Of a stretch of DNA of 64,000 nucleotides, positions 54,827-63,888 are shown piece by piece. Positions within the stretch are counted from its first letter, which is position 1, and each line of letters starts with the position of its first letter. Both the position numbers and the translations under genes were made by a program. The stretch spans positions 118,703 to 182,702 of the forward strand of contig JADJFX010000011.1 of the NCBI GenBank assembly GCA_016708345.1. Direction: 5' to 3'. The notes below the pieces were generated by a model that saw only the letters and a program-made list of their open reading frames with translations, ran no database searches and was not told the origin of the DNA. Source of the DNA: Candidatus Rhodoferax bjergmarkensis (GTDB lineage Bacteria; Pseudomonadota; Gammaproteobacteria; Burkholderiales; Burkholderiaceae_C).

Positions 54827-56167
54827 TCAAATGTTGGAGATGTGTTTGGCGTGAAGGCGGGGCATGCCGTCTTTCAAAATACCGCCCACCGTATAGAACG
54901 ACCCAAAGACGACGATTCTATCAGCGGGGTCTGCTCCAGCCATGGCGGCCTGCAGGGCGCTCTGGGGGTCGGCACAGGCTGTGGCGCTGGCGTCCTGGCG
55001 ATTGTTTTGGGTCTGCCACTGGGCCAGCAATTGCGCGGCGGACGCGGCACGGTCCGTGGGCAGGTCGGTGAAATACCACTTGTCAATCAGTGGATTGAGC
55101 TTTTTCAGCATCATGGCCAGGTCTTTGTCGGCCATGGCACCAAAAATACCGTGGGTGGTCGGGAAAAAACCCATGGCATCCAGATTGGCCGCCAGCGCCG
55201 CCACCGAATGTGGGTTGTGCGCCACGTCCAGCACCAGCGTGGGCTGGCCGGGAACAATCTGAAAGCGCCCGGGCAGCTCGACAAACGCCAGCCCGTTGCG
55301 CACCGCCTGCGCCGTCACCGGCAAGCGCTCGCGCAAAGCGGCCAAAGCGGCCAACACGCCAGCAGCATTGACCAGCTGGTTGGCACCGCGCAGCGCCGGG
55401 TAGGCCAGCCCGGCATAGCGCCGTCCGCGCCCGGCCCAGGCCCACTGCTGCTTGTCACCCGACACGTTGAAATCCACCCCAAAACGCCACAGATCGGCAT
55501 CAATCTCGTTGGCGTGGTCCATCAAACTTTGCGGCGGCACAGGGTCGCTGACGATGACCGGGCGGCCGGTGCGCATGATGCCAGCCTTTTCACGGCCAAT
55601 GGCTTCGCGGTCGTTACCCAAAAACTCCATGTGGTCCAGGTCGATGCTGGTGATGATGGCGCAGTCGGGCTCAATGATGTTGACAGCGTCGAGCCGCCCG
55701 CCCAGGCCGACCTCCAGAATCGCCACATCGAGCCTGGCGTGGGCCATCACGTCCAGAATGGCAAGGGTTGAAAACTCGAAATAAGTGAGCGAAACTTCAG
55801 CATCATTTTGGCACCTTGCGCACTCTACACGTGCGAAAGCAGCTATCAAATCAGTAGCATTTGCCGGTTCACCCAGCAGCCGCAGGCGCTCTTCGAAATG
55901 CACCAAATGAGGCGAGGTGTACACGCCAGTTCGGTAACCCGCCTGCTGCAATATCGCCGCCAGCATGGCGCAGGTGGAGCCCTTGCCATTGGTGCCGGCC
56001 ACGGTAATCACCGGGCAGTCAAAGCCAATCGCCATGCGCTGGGCCACGACTTTGACACGATCGAGCCCCATGTCGATATTTTTGGGGTGCAGCCGCTCGC
56101 AGTGGGCCAGCCAGCCATCCAAGGTTTGCGGTTCAGTATTGGGTGCTGTCTTCATAAGGATCGCCAT
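54827..56167 (-). CDS. folC: bifunctional folylpolyglutamate synthase/dihydrofolate synthase
   Basis: Adds glutamate to folates. The 446 residues include the P-loop ITVAGTNGKGSTCAMLAAIL, the TSPHLVHFEERLRL segment and the Mur-ligase type DHMEFLGNDREAIGREKAGIM, with VLDVAHNPHSVAALA in the C-terminal domain. A dispersed repeat at 55803-55860 adds about 18 residues (ATDLIAAFARVECARCQND) before LTYFEFSTLAILD, where other FolC proteins are shorter. The start could be 56167 or 56155. Likely functional in spite of this insert. Confidence 0.95.
   Translation of the reverse strand: MAILMKTAPNTEPQTLDGWLAHCERLHPKNIDMGLDRVKVVAQRMAIGFDCPVITVAGTNGKGSTCAMLAAILQQAGYRTGVYTSPHLVHFEERLRLLGEPANATDLIAAFARVECARCQNDAEVSLTYFEFSTLAILDVMAHARLDVAILEVGLGGRLDAVNIIEPDCAIITSIDLDHMEFLGNDREAIGREKAGIMRTGRPVIVSDPVPPQSLMDHANEIDADLWRFGVDFNVSGDKQQWAWAGRGRRYAGLAYPALRGANQLVNAAGVLAALAALRERLPVTAQAVRNGLAFVELPGRFQIVPGQPTLVLDVAHNPHSVAALAANLDAMGFFPTTHGIFGAMADKDLAMMLKKLNPLIDKWYFTDLPTDRAASAAQLLAQWQTQNNRQDASATACADPQSALQAAMAGADPADRIVVFGSFYTVGGILKDGMPRLHAKHISNI
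55803..55860 (-). repeat. dispersed repeat inside folC, in frame
   Basis: On the minus strand it reads GATAGCTGCTTTCGCACGTG and ends in GCAAGGTGCCAAAATGATG. It keeps the frame of folC open. Confidence 0.75.
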
Positions 56168-56217
56168 TGTCGCCCAGCAGGACCGTCGCAGGGCGGCATT
56201 GGGGCATGATGGCGGCC

Positions 56218-56580
56218 ATGAACCCTTCTTCCATCACACTTTTCGGCATACCAAACTGCGACACCGTCAAAAAAGCCCGCGCCTGGCTGGCGGCCCAAGG
56301 CCTTGAACACCAGTTTTTCGACTTCAAAAAGCAGGGTGTGCCTGAAAAAGAGCTTGAACTTTGGCTCAAGGCCCTAGGTTGGGAGCCGCTGGTCAACACG
56401 CGAGGCACCACCTGGCGCAAACTGGACGAAGCCACCCGCGCAGCTGTCGTGGACGGTGCCAGCGCCCGTGCGTTGATGCTGGCGCAGCCCAGCGTCATCA
56501 AACGCCCGGTGGCGCAATGGCTTGATGGCAGTGTGACGGTCGGGTTTGACGAAGCCGCCTGGCAATCACGGGTCGCCTAA
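56218..56580 (+). CDS. ArsC/Spx-family thioredoxin-fold protein (YffB type)
   Basis: About 120 residues of the ArsC-related family. ITLFGIPNCDTVKKARAWL has the N-terminal thioredoxin fold with one Cys, and FDFKKQGVPEKELELWLKALGWEPLVNTRGTTWRKL is the typical later part. Without the ArsC catalytic arginine pattern it is unlikely to be an arsenate reductase. ATG 56206 and 56218 are both possible; the family length favours 56218. It is divergent from folC. Confidence 0.88.
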   Translation: MNPSSITLFGIPNCDTVKKARAWLAAQGLEHQFFDFKKQGVPEKELELWLKALGWEPLVNTRGTTWRKLDEATRAAVVDGASARALMLAQPSVIKRPVAQWLDGSVTVGFDEAAWQSRVA

Positions 56581-56616
56581 AATCGCCAGTTACCCTCAAA
56601 CTGCAATGCACACACC

Positions 56617-57951
56617 ATGGCCACCATTCTCCAAAACCTTCCCATCAAGCAAAAAGTCGGCATCGCTTTCTCAGGTGGCCTGGACACCAGCGCCGCGCTG
56701 CACTGGATGAAGCTCAAGGGTGCTATCCCCTACGCCTACACAGCCAACCTGGGCCAGCCGGACGAAGCGGACTATGACGAAATTCCGCGCAAGGCGATGG
56801 AATACGGCGCCAAGGCGGCCCGCCTGATCGACTGCCGCCAGCAACTCGCCAACGAGGGCATTGCCGCGCTGCAGGCCGGGGCCTTTCACATCACCACTGC
56901 CGGGGCCACCTACTTCAACACCACCCCGCTGGGTCGTGCCGTGACCGGCACCATGCTGGTGGCGGCCATGAAAGAGGACGACGTCAACATCTGGGGCGAC
57001 GGCTCCACCTTCAAGGGTAATGACATCGAGCGCTTTTACCGCTACGGCCTCTTAACCAACCCTTTACTTAAAATCTACAAACCCTGGCTGGACCAGCTCT
57101 TCATCGACGAACTCGGTGGCCGCGCGGAAATGTCCGCGTTTATGACAGCGCACGGTTTTGGCTACAAGATGAGCGCCGAAAAGGCCTATTCGACCGACTC
57201 CAACATGCTGGGCGCGACCCACGAGGCGAAAGACCTCGAGCACCTGTCCAGCGGCATGAAGATCGTCAACCCCATCATGGGCGTGCCGTTCTGGCGCGAC
57301 GATTGTGTGGTCAAGACCGAGGAAGTGTCGGTGCGCTTTGAAGAAGGCCGCCCGGTCGCCCTCAATGGCGTGGAATACCCCGACCTGGTGGCCCTGATTC
57401 TGGAGGCCAACCGTATCGGTGGGCGCCACGGCCTGGGCATGAGCGACCAGATCGAGAACCGCATCATCGAAGCCAAGAGCCGCGGCATCTACGAGGCGCC
57501 CGGACTTGCTCTACTTTTCATAGCATATGAGCGTCTGGTGACGGGCGTACACAACGAAGATACCATTGAACAGTACCGCGACAACGGGCGCAAACTGGGC
57601 CGCCTGCTGTACCAGGGCCGCTGGTTTGATTCCCAAGCCATCATGCTGCGCGAAACCGCCCAGCGCTGGGTGGCCCGCGCCATCACCGGCACCGTCACGC
57701 TGGAGCTGCGCCGCGGCAACGACTACTCACTGCTCAACACCGAGTCGCCCAACCTCACCTATGCGCCCGAGCGCCTCTCAATGGAAAAGGTGGACGACGC
57801 GCCGTTTTCCCCCTTGGACCGCATTGGTCAGCTCACCATGCGCAACCTGGACATCAGCGACACCCGCGCCAAGCTCGGCATCTATTCGGCTGCAGGATTG
57901 CTGTCCCTAGGCACGGATGGCGACTTTTTGAAGCTGGGTGGGGGCCAATAA
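56617..57951 (+). CDS. argG: argininosuccinate synthase
   Basis: Joins citrulline and aspartate with ATP in arginine synthesis. The 444 residues match the longer type of ArgG. The ATP-binding P-loop is AFSGGLDTSAALHWM; YFNTTPLGRAVTGTMLV, the NPLLKIYKPWLDQLFIDELGGRAEMSAF block and LLYQGRWFDSQAIMLR are typical. Confidence 0.97.
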   Translation: MATILQNLPIKQKVGIAFSGGLDTSAALHWMKLKGAIPYAYTANLGQPDEADYDEIPRKAMEYGAKAARLIDCRQQLANEGIAALQAGAFHITTAGATYFNTTPLGRAVTGTMLVAAMKEDDVNIWGDGSTFKGNDIERFYRYGLLTNPLLKIYKPWLDQLFIDELGGRAEMSAFMTAHGFGYKMSAEKAYSTDSNMLGATHEAKDLEHLSSGMKIVNPIMGVPFWRDDCVVKTEEVSVRFEEGRPVALNGVEYPDLVALILEANRIGGRHGLGMSDQIENRIIEAKSRGIYEAPGLALLFIAYERLVTGVHNEDTIEQYRDNGRKLGRLLYQGRWFDSQAIMLRETAQRWVARAITGTVTLELRRGNDYSLLNTESPNLTYAPERLSMEKVDDAPFSPLDRIGQLTMRNLDISDTRAKLGIYSAAGLLSLGTDGDFLKLGGGQ

Positions 57952-58070
57952 ACCGAGGCTGGGCCGCTTGGCGTTGGTGCATGTCAGATCATTTGCGCGC
58001 AACATGCGTCATTTCTTGATACGTCAAATCTTCGGTTTTGCTCATCGCTTTTTTTTGATAATCCCTCCCC

Positions 58071-58783
58071 ATGACTACAACATTGAACGCTGATCCGGCC
58101 GAACTGGCCAAGTTTTCTGATCTGGCCCACCGCTGGTGGGACAAGGATGGGGAATTTCGTCCGCTGCATGACATCAACCCTTTGCGACTTGATTGGATCA
58201 ATAGCCTGTGCCCTGTGAATGGTTTGCAGGTACTTGATGTGGGGTGTGGCGGCGGCATTTTGACGGATGCCATGGCGCGCGCAGGCGCGACGGTCACCGG
58301 CATTGATTTGGCATCCAAGGCCATCAGGGTGGCCCAACTTCACACCCTGGAGGCGCAAACCCCGAATGTGCAATACCGCGAGGTGAGCGCGGAGGCCCTG
58401 GCCGCCCAACAACCGGGCAGTTTTGACATGGTGACCTGCATGGAAATGCTGGAGCATGTGCCAGACCCTGCATCGGTGGTGCAGGCTTGCGCAACGCTGG
58501 TCAAGCCCGGTGGCTGGGTGTTTTTTTCCACCTTGAATCGCAATCCAAAATCTTTTTGTTTGCGATCGTGGGGGCGGAATATGTGCTTAATCTGTTGCCA
58601 CGTGGTACGCATGAATACGCAAAAATGATCCGCCCCAGTGAGTTGGCGAGTTACTGCCGCAGTGCCGATCTTGAATTGCAACAAACACGTGGCATGGAAC
58701 ACAACCCGCTGACCAAACGCTACTGGCTCAGCAACGATGCCAGCGTCAATTATCTTTTTGCAACGCAAAAGCCCATGGTGTAA
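58071..58783 (+). pseudogene. ubiG: ubiquinone methyltransferase UbiG, frameshifted by one base
   Basis: UbiG carries out both O-methylations in ubiquinone synthesis. The first frame holds the SAM site VLDVGCGGGILTDAMARAG and CMEMLEHVPDP, then FFSTLNRNPKSF; the protein continues in another frame as LFAIVGAEYVLNLLPRGTHEYAKMIRPSELASYCR. They join if five T at 58553-58557 are six. 713 bases fit a one-base loss from about 237 codons. The gene is needed for respiration, so a sequencing error is likely. Gph follows. Confidence 0.88.
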
Positions 58784-58790
58784 GCCGCAG

Positions 58791-59471
58791 ATGAAAGACT
58801 CCGGTATGTTCAAAGACGTTCAGGCTGTCTTGTTTGATTTGGACGGGACATTGATTGATAGTGCGCCGGACTTGGGCGCGGCGGCCGACAAGATGCGCGT
58901 GGATCGGGGCATGCCTTCGTTGCCACTGGACAGTTACCGATCCATGGCAGGTGCCGGAGCGCGGGGCATGCTTGGTGTTGCGTTTGACCTGACCCCCGAT
59001 CACGCGGACTTTTCAGCCTTGCGTGAGGAATTTTTCAAAAATTACGAACAATGCATGACCGAGCGCACCTACGCGTTTGACGGGATTCATGAATTGATTG
59101 CCGGGTTGTTGGCGCGAAATTTGCCTTGGGGGGTGGTGACCAACAAGGCGGCTCGCTTTACCGATCCCCTGACTCGGGCAATGCCGCTCTTTGCAACGGC
59201 CCGCACGGTGATCAGCGGGGATACAACCCCCCACGCCAAGCCCCACCCCGAACCTCTATTCGAAGCCGCCAGACGGCTTGCCATTGCACCGGAGCGTTGC
59301 GTGTATGTCGGTGACGACGAGCGAGACATTGTCGCGGGACTGGCCGCTGGCATGGGCACAGTGACAGCAACCTACGGTTACTTGGGTGAAAAGACCGATC
59401 CAGCCTTGTGGGGCGCGCATGCCACAATTAATTCACCAGCAGATCTCTTGAAATTGCTGGCCACAGCCTAA
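58791..59471 (+). CDS. gph: HAD-family phosphatase, phosphoglycolate phosphatase type
   Basis: A 226-residue HAD hydrolase. Motif I is LFDLDGTLIDS, motif II GVVTNKAARF, the Lys is in HAKPHPEPLFEAARRL and motif III VYVGDDERDIVAGLAAGMGTVTATYGYL. Gph removes 2-phosphoglycolate; the related MupP branch acts on N-acetylmuramate 6-phosphate and is also found after ubiG, so the substrate is open. ATG 58806 (MFKDVQ) is an alternative start. Confidence 0.85.
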   Translation: MKDSGMFKDVQAVLFDLDGTLIDSAPDLGAAADKMRVDRGMPSLPLDSYRSMAGAGARGMLGVAFDLTPDHADFSALREEFFKNYEQCMTERTYAFDGIHELIAGLLARNLPWGVVTNKAARFTDPLTRAMPLFATARTVISGDTTPHAKPHPEPLFEAARRLAIAPERCVYVGDDERDIVAGLAAGMGTVTATYGYLGEKTDPALWGAHATINSPADLLKLLATA

Positions 59472-59474
59472 AAT
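59448..59474 (+). promoter_or_regulatory. possible promoter of the tmRNA gene
   Basis: TTGAAA at 59448 and TAAAAT at 59469, spacer 15 bases, which is short. The -10 box is ten bases before the expected RNA start. Confidence 0.4.
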
Positions 59475-59483
59475 AGCAGGCTT

Positions 59484-59872
59484 GGGGCTGCACTGGTTTC
59501 GACGTGGGTACGGAATCGCTGTGGTGCATGTCGAGCTGAATGCGCTCGTAAAACAGATTCAAACAAACTAACTGCAAACGACGAACGTTTCGCACTCGCT
59601 GCTTAAACACCAGTGAGCCTTACAACGGCAGGCCGATGGGCCGGGCAAGGGTGGCTTGATCGCAAGGTTAGGCTGTCCAGGCTGTAAGGTCATTTTCATC
59701 GGCTGGCTCTGCACCGGGTACCTTGGTGTGGAACGAGAAAATAGGGTGCTGGCGTCCTGTGTAGCGTGTGCCTGCGCGACACAGGTGGCGAGACTCAAAT
59801 CAGACCACTAAACATGTAGATCTGCTCGAAGATGGCTTGCGGACGGGGGTTCAAATCCCCCCAGCTCCACCA
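59484..59872 (+). ncRNA. ssrA: transfer-messenger RNA
   Basis: A 389-base one-piece tmRNA. The 5' end GGGGCTGCACTGGTTTCGAC pairs with the 3' part CAGCTCCACCA, and the T arm reads GGTTCAAATCC near 59850. The tag reading frame starts at GCA and encodes ANDERFALAA then TAA (59576-59608). It rescues stalled ribosomes with SmpB. Confidence 0.97.
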
Positions 59873-59878
59873 TACATA

Positions 59879-59914
59879 GAAAGCCCAACTGTTTTCAGTT
59901 GGGCTTTTCTTTTG
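59879..59914 (+). terminator. terminator after tmRNA
   Basis: AAGCCCAACTG, loop TTTT, CAGTTGGGCTT and then a T-rich run. A standard Rho-independent terminator right after the CCA end. Confidence 0.9.
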
Positions 59915-60281
59915 GAAAATCCTCAATGGTGACGCGCACTTACGGCGTTTGCCTCGTGACTTTTTTGCTATCAAAATCAGGCATTTTTAGCCGTTTTGGC
60001 CAGAAATTCTCCCGTTTCTCTCTCTGTTCTCAGTGACCCTCTTGACTTTCAGAGGCCACTTCCAACAAAATCAATGACTTCCGCGGGGTGGTTTGCAAAT
60101 TGAAATTGGTGAGCGGTAGCGACTGAGAATAGAGAGTGCGTGAAATGCGCGCGTTTTACCGTCATGTCAAGGGGCATTGAAGTGCTTCGCGACGCCATTT
60201 ACGCATCGCCAGCGTCGTTCCACAGCGGTAGCCCGCGTGCCAGGGCTATGTGCGGCACGCCGAGTCGAACCCGATTAGTGG
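59915..60281. other. intergenic stretch after tmRNA without a recognised gene
   Basis: About 370 bases of mixed composition, with no convincing reading frame, RNA or repeat. It starts the variable zone behind tmRNA, a common integration site for islands. Confidence 0.5.
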
Positions 60282-60959
60282 TCAAAATTTGACGCTATGC
60301 CACCATCCAATTGGCCAGCAAGAACCTTTCAAGCTCGCCGCGCTTGACCGGATGTTGGCGAGCAAACTCTCCAAATCGTCGCCCTCCACCAACTCGACGC
60401 GAAGAAGCTCAGCTTGCTGCCGCGCGGTGCCGTTGAAGCGTTGATTCGTGGCCGCGACCATGGAAAACGTCACGCCGGGATGCCTCTGGGCGTAGGCTCC
60501 GACACCCGCCGCGACATCCTTGACGGCTTCCCATCCCAGCTCGCGGCCTTCGACCGATGAGCTCTTGCACTGGATCACGACGCCTTCGGCACCTTTGATC
60601 GCCACAACATCGACGCCCCCGTCGCCAGAACGTGGGTTCTTGATCGTCCTTGGATACCCACGCTTGCTCCAAAGCAATGCACATAGGGCCTCGAATGCAT
60701 CCGGGTCCGTGAACCTGATGTCGTCTGCACCAAGGAGTTCGTTGCCGAAGGCGTTGCCGCCATCCGGAGCCTCCAAGTCCCCAAAGTCGGCAGGACTCAC
60801 ATCGCCCGAACCATTGAGCATGTCGGTCGAAAGCCCGCGCTTCCAGTCCAGCAGCTTGTCGAGCTTGGCGTCGAAAGTGAGAAAGTCGTGGGCGACCAGC
60901 CACGCAAAAAAACGGCTCGAATTCTTACAGGTAAGGCGTGGTTTGACCCGAGTCGCCAA
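60282..60959 (-). CDS. Mrr-like restriction endonuclease domain protein, possibly truncated at the start
   Basis: About 225 residues with a C-terminal Mrr-type nuclease domain: SGDGGVDVVAIKGAEGVVIQCKSSS holds the D...QxK catalytic pattern, followed by GVGAYAQRHPGVTFSMVAATNQRFNGTARQQAELLRVELVEGDDLESLL. Mrr-type proteins cut modified foreign DNA. The N-terminal part (KNSSRFFAWLVAHDFLT) starts abruptly and abuts a foreign-looking fragment on the other strand, so the gene may have lost its true beginning. Confidence 0.8.
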   Translation of the reverse strand: MATRVKPRLTCKNSSRFFAWLVAHDFLTFDAKLDKLLDWKRGLSTDMLNGSGDVSPADFGDLEAPDGGNAFGNELLGADDIRFTDPDAFEALCALLWSKRGYPRTIKNPRSGDGGVDVVAIKGAEGVVIQCKSSSVEGRELGWEAVKDVAAGVGAYAQRHPGVTFSMVAATNQRFNGTARQQAELLRVELVEGDDLESLLANIRSSAASLKGSCWPIGWWHSVKF

Positions 60960-61058
60960 CGTGAGATTTCAGAGCGCATCGCCGCCAAGCGTGCCCGGCT
61001 GCAGCCCGAGCGCAAGTCCCTTCAAGCGCGGTTGCTGGCCAAGTGGCGTGCAAAGTAG
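60927..61058 (+). pseudogene. C-terminal fragment of an unrecognised protein
   Basis: An open stretch ending at TAG 61056 reads TGKAWFDPSRQREISERI and then AAKRARLQPERKSLQARLLA. It is a charged helical tail with no start codon nearby; it looks like the last part of a gene cut off when the Mrr-like gene was placed beside it. No family identified. Confidence 0.35.
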
Positions 61059-61101
61059 CTTGTGAGTTGATATGAGATCAAATTCGATGCATAATCGACG
61101 C

Positions 61102-61423
61102 ATGGAAACCAACTTCAAACGGCCGTTTGCTCAGTATGTCAAAAGGCACAAAGCCCTTGCAGTTGGCAATTGAAGATGAAGTGGACGTCGTTTGCGATGA
61201 TCCTGAAATTGGTGAGCTGAAGGTTGGAGACCTGGCTGGAATCCGAGTGCACAAATTTCGCTTCAGTCGGCAGGAATATTTGATTGCTTATCGCGCTCCA
61301 AAGGACGATGTGCCCGTGGAGTTTTTAGTTATTGATTTTTATCAGGTGGGTGCTCACGAGAATTTTTACGCTGAGTTGAAACAGTACCTACGACAGGAAA
61401 AATCCAAAGGAACCTCAAAATGA
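61102..61423 (+). pseudogene. RelE/ParE-type toxin, frameshifted by one base
   Basis: From ATG 61102 the frame METNFKRPFAQYVK joins the second frame KPLQLAIEDEVDVVCDDPEIGELKVGDLAGIRVHKFRF if four A at 61141-61144 are three. The rest, EYLIAYRAPKDDVPVEFLVIDFYQVGAHENFYAELKQYLR, is typical of the RelE/ParE superfamily toxins of type II systems. About 106 residues in all. It overlaps the next gene by four bases (ATGA), in the toxin-first order usual for RelE/ParE-HTH pairs. Confidence 0.8.
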
Positions 61424-61729
61424 GCCACGCATTGACAGCACAAGATCTCTTCTCGGAGATGAAGCGCATGCCCTCGACTGAGCGGATCAAATTCTTTTCG
61501 CTCCTGACAAACCAGGCGTTTAGGGATGATGACTTCACGCATGAGCAAGTGTTCGGGCATTTACAGCATGAACCTTTATCGGCGTTTGAGGCGGCTGAGT
61601 ATCTGGAGGTGTCGTTGCCAACTCTGCGGCGATATGTGCAGGCGAATAAATTGCGGCCCTGTCACGGTGGGACGCAACCAGATGTTTTCTGCCGAAGATC
61701 TTCGGGTCTACAAACGAGCTCGGCGGTAG
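61420..61729 (+). pseudogene. helix-turn-helix antitoxin, frameshifted by one base
   Basis: Partner of the preceding toxin. The first frame ends in LSAFEAAEYLEVSLPTLRRYVQANKL, an excisionase/MerR-like helix-turn-helix, and the other frame gives VTVGRNQMFSAEDLRVYKRARR. They join if CCC at 61657-61659 is CC, giving about 102 residues. It probably binds both the toxin and its own promoter. Confidence 0.78.
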
Positions 61730-61882
61730 AGACTATTTATCTGATCCTGTGAAGTTTGGTTTTTAGTTCGAAGTTTCACCATCCGAAAGGATAATCTTCA
61801 AAAGCGGGGACAATCACCCTATACTTGCCCAACGGTCTTGGAGATCGGATTTGAACCGGCGTCCGCACTCCACCACCAGATT

Positions 61883-61916
61883 AAAAATCCAACCGGTCCT
61901 CCGGTTGGATTTTTTT
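61883..61916. terminator. strong bidirectional terminator-like hairpin
   Basis: AAAAATCCAACCGG, loop TCCT, and CCGGTTGGATTTTT form a perfect 14-base-pair stem followed by T. Confidence 0.8.
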
Positions 61917-61954
61917 CGCCTATACCCGCGTGTTCATTGGGGTTCCCGAGGGTT

Positions 61955-62064
61955 CTTGCGGACTTCGTGGTTTTTCTGGGCGCCCAGAAATCCACCACTT
62001 TTGCTCTCTCCGGGCCGATAGTCTCCGCAGCGGAGAGCACCCCAAACGACCCGAAGTCCGCAAG
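61955..62064. repeat. nested inverted repeats, structured non-coding element
   Basis: Outer arms CTTGCGGACTTCG (61955-61967) and CGAAGTCCGCAAG (62052-62064) are perfect complements. Inside are the perfect palindrome TTTCTGGGCGCCCAGAAA (61973-61990) and the stem TCTCCGC/GCGGAGA (62022-62036). No reading frame fits the whole. Confidence 0.75.
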
Positions 62065-62259
62065 ATTTTCGGTTCATGCCCATAAAAATCAATGGGCCTT
62101 TTAGCGCAATTTGGCGCTCGTCAGTGGCCTATGCCCTTGTTTCTTGGGAACGCCTTCCTCGCCTGCGGGGTTGGGATGGTGAGAAGCCTTCGAGCGACAC
62201 ACCGTGCGTCAAGCAGCTTTATTGGAATTTTCAGCCACGAGCGCCATCCAAGCATACCG

Positions 62260-63189
62260 TCACTTTTGAGGAGCCAAATATCCTTGTGCAATCGCGGTCA
62301 AAGCCGAGGATGTGATGCCCAGCGAAGCTAGGGCCAGCTGGCCACTGGCCACATTGTCAATTTGCATGGAGGCTAGGTTGTCGCGGCTCATCAACGGATC
62401 GCCTGGGGCCAGTTCTATCAGTCTCGCTTGCACGCGGCCCAGCCACGGCGGCAAGGGCAACACCGGGCGGCCCCGGCCCATGCGCACACCGGCCAGTTGC
62501 GCCGACAGTTGCACCAGCTCTTTCAGCGTGAAGACATCGGGGCCACACAACTCGATCACTCGCGGTGATGGTGCGAAGCCGCCCTGAAGGCTTCGCACCA
62601 CTGCAGCTGCCACATCCTGCACCCACACAGGCTGAAAACGGGTGTCTGCACCGGCCAGCGGCATGACGGGAAAACCTTTTGCAGCTTGGCAAAGAGGTTC
62701 AGGAATTTGTCGTCGGCACCAAAAATCACACTGGGCCGCAAAAGAGTCAGGTCAAAACCCGGCTGTCCCGTCGCCGCCATGGTCAACACCACCTCGCCCC
62801 TGCCCCTTGCTGCGCAGGTACATCGACGGTGACGATTGGGTGTTCTCAGCGTTGGCCCCAAAGCGCTACATGCACCAGCTGGCGCACGCCCGCCGCTTGA
62901 CAAACCCGCCCAGCCCTGGGGCAGAAGTCAACTTGCCACCCTTTCAAAAAGCGGCACGGGTGCCATACAAAATGGCGATTGAGTTCACCACGGCCATGTG
63001 ACCGCCAGCGCCTGCGCAAGCGCCGGCTCGTCATGCACATCCAGCTCCACCACCCGCACCGTCGGCAAGTGCGGGACAGGGCGAGCGTTGACCCCAGCGG
63101 CGGGTAAGCACAGTGATTCCAGCCCGCACGCACCGGTTTTCACACGCGGGCACCGACAAAGCCGGTGCCACCGGTCAGGACGTTTTCAT
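62260..63189 (-). pseudogene. NAD(P)-binding epimerase-like protein (NDUFA9 type), several frameshifts
   Basis: Conserved blocks appear in different frames: a start near 63189 with a GGTGFVGARV-like dinucleotide motif, VRVVELDVHDEPALAQAL, CQAAGVRQLVH, GQPGFDLTLLRPSVIFGADDKFLNLFAKLQKVFP and PLAGADTRFQPVWVQDVAAAVVRSL. These fit the atypical SDR family near complex I subunit NDUFA9. Five or more one-base indels in 930 bases, while codons between them remain sensible, suggest poor sequence quality here. Function is uncertain; quinone or lipid-linked oxidoreduction is often assumed. Confidence 0.72.
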
Positions 63190-63311
63190 GCCGTCAATCT
63201 AATCTAACCGTTTTCGCACGTCTGCATGCTTTGCAGGGGCAATCTTGTCGTCAAACGGCGGCGTAAAGCCGCTAACATGGCGTCTCGTTTTTACCTTTTT
63301 TGAGCAACACC

Positions 63312-63622
63312 ATGAGCACCACCAGCATCCCCAACATCACAGTCACCACCGGACCAACATCTACTTCGACGGCAAATGCGTCAGCCACGGCATCACTTTT
63401 GCCGATGGCACCAAAATCGGTCGGCGTGGTGCTGCCCGCCACCGCTGACCTTCAATACCGGCGCGCCGGAAATCATGGAATGTGGCCGGGGCTGCAGTAC
63501 CAACTGGCAGGAACCGACGCGGGTCAAGTCTGGTGCCGATGAGCAATTCAGCGTACCGAGCAATTCGTCGTTCCAGATCCGCGTGAGCTGACCTTACCAC
63601 TACATCTGTCGTTTCGGTTGAT
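63312..63622 (+). pseudogene. ppnP: pyrimidine/purine nucleoside phosphorylase PpnP, several frameshifts
   Basis: Blocks across frames give MSTTSIPNITVTTGP, NIYFDGKCVSHGITFADGT, SVGVVLPAT, LTFNTGAPEIMEC and DEQFSVPSNSSFQIRVS, then PYHYICRFG before the stop. This is the short cupin of the PpnP (former YaiE) family, which cleaves nucleosides with phosphate. About four indels and one stop in place of Glu are needed. Codons are otherwise well kept, so errors in the sequence are the likely cause. Confidence 0.78.
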
Positions 63623-63660
63623 CAGTACCTGCGGTACAACAACGATTTATTTATATCAAA

Positions 63661-63720
63661 TAGGCCTCTTGCGCATGCAGAACGACCGCAAGCAGCTAAT
63701 ATTTTATAGCAAAATAGCTT
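63661..63720 (-). repeat. dispersed palindromic repeat
   Basis: CTTGCGCATGCAGAACGACC then GCAAGCAGCTAATATTTTATAG. It lies in the space between ppnP and the gene at the window edge. Confidence 0.7.
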
Positions 63721-63888
63721 CTTTTTCTGCGCAGACACCGCTGCTGAGCAGCCAAACCGAATGGCGAGCAACTGGCGACCTTCGCGGCAGGTCTTAGTGT
63801 CGTGCAACTTACCAAGATGGCCATGGCGCACTGTGGTGAGACCAGGCGAACTCCGATAGCACGCAAGGTTCAATCAAAGGAGCATCGC

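Larger units (their letters stand above)
61730..62259. other. non-coding stretch between the toxin-antitoxin pair and the NDUFA9-like gene
   Basis: About 530 bases. It holds a terminator near 61883, a nested stem-loop element at 61955-62064 and, on the minus strand around 61838-61866, a sequence similar to the tmRNA 3' end. No supported gene. Confidence 0.55.

Noticed and set aside
57500..57540. Sequence in argG resembling the dispersed repeat (TTTTCATAGCATATGAGCGT)
   Set aside because: It encodes the conserved ArgG stretch LLFIAYERLVTG, found in ArgG of other bacteria, so the likeness is by chance.
61838..62104. Open frame of 88 codons over the terminator and structured element
   Set aside because: It runs through a perfect hairpin and a tmRNA-like stretch and has no protein features.
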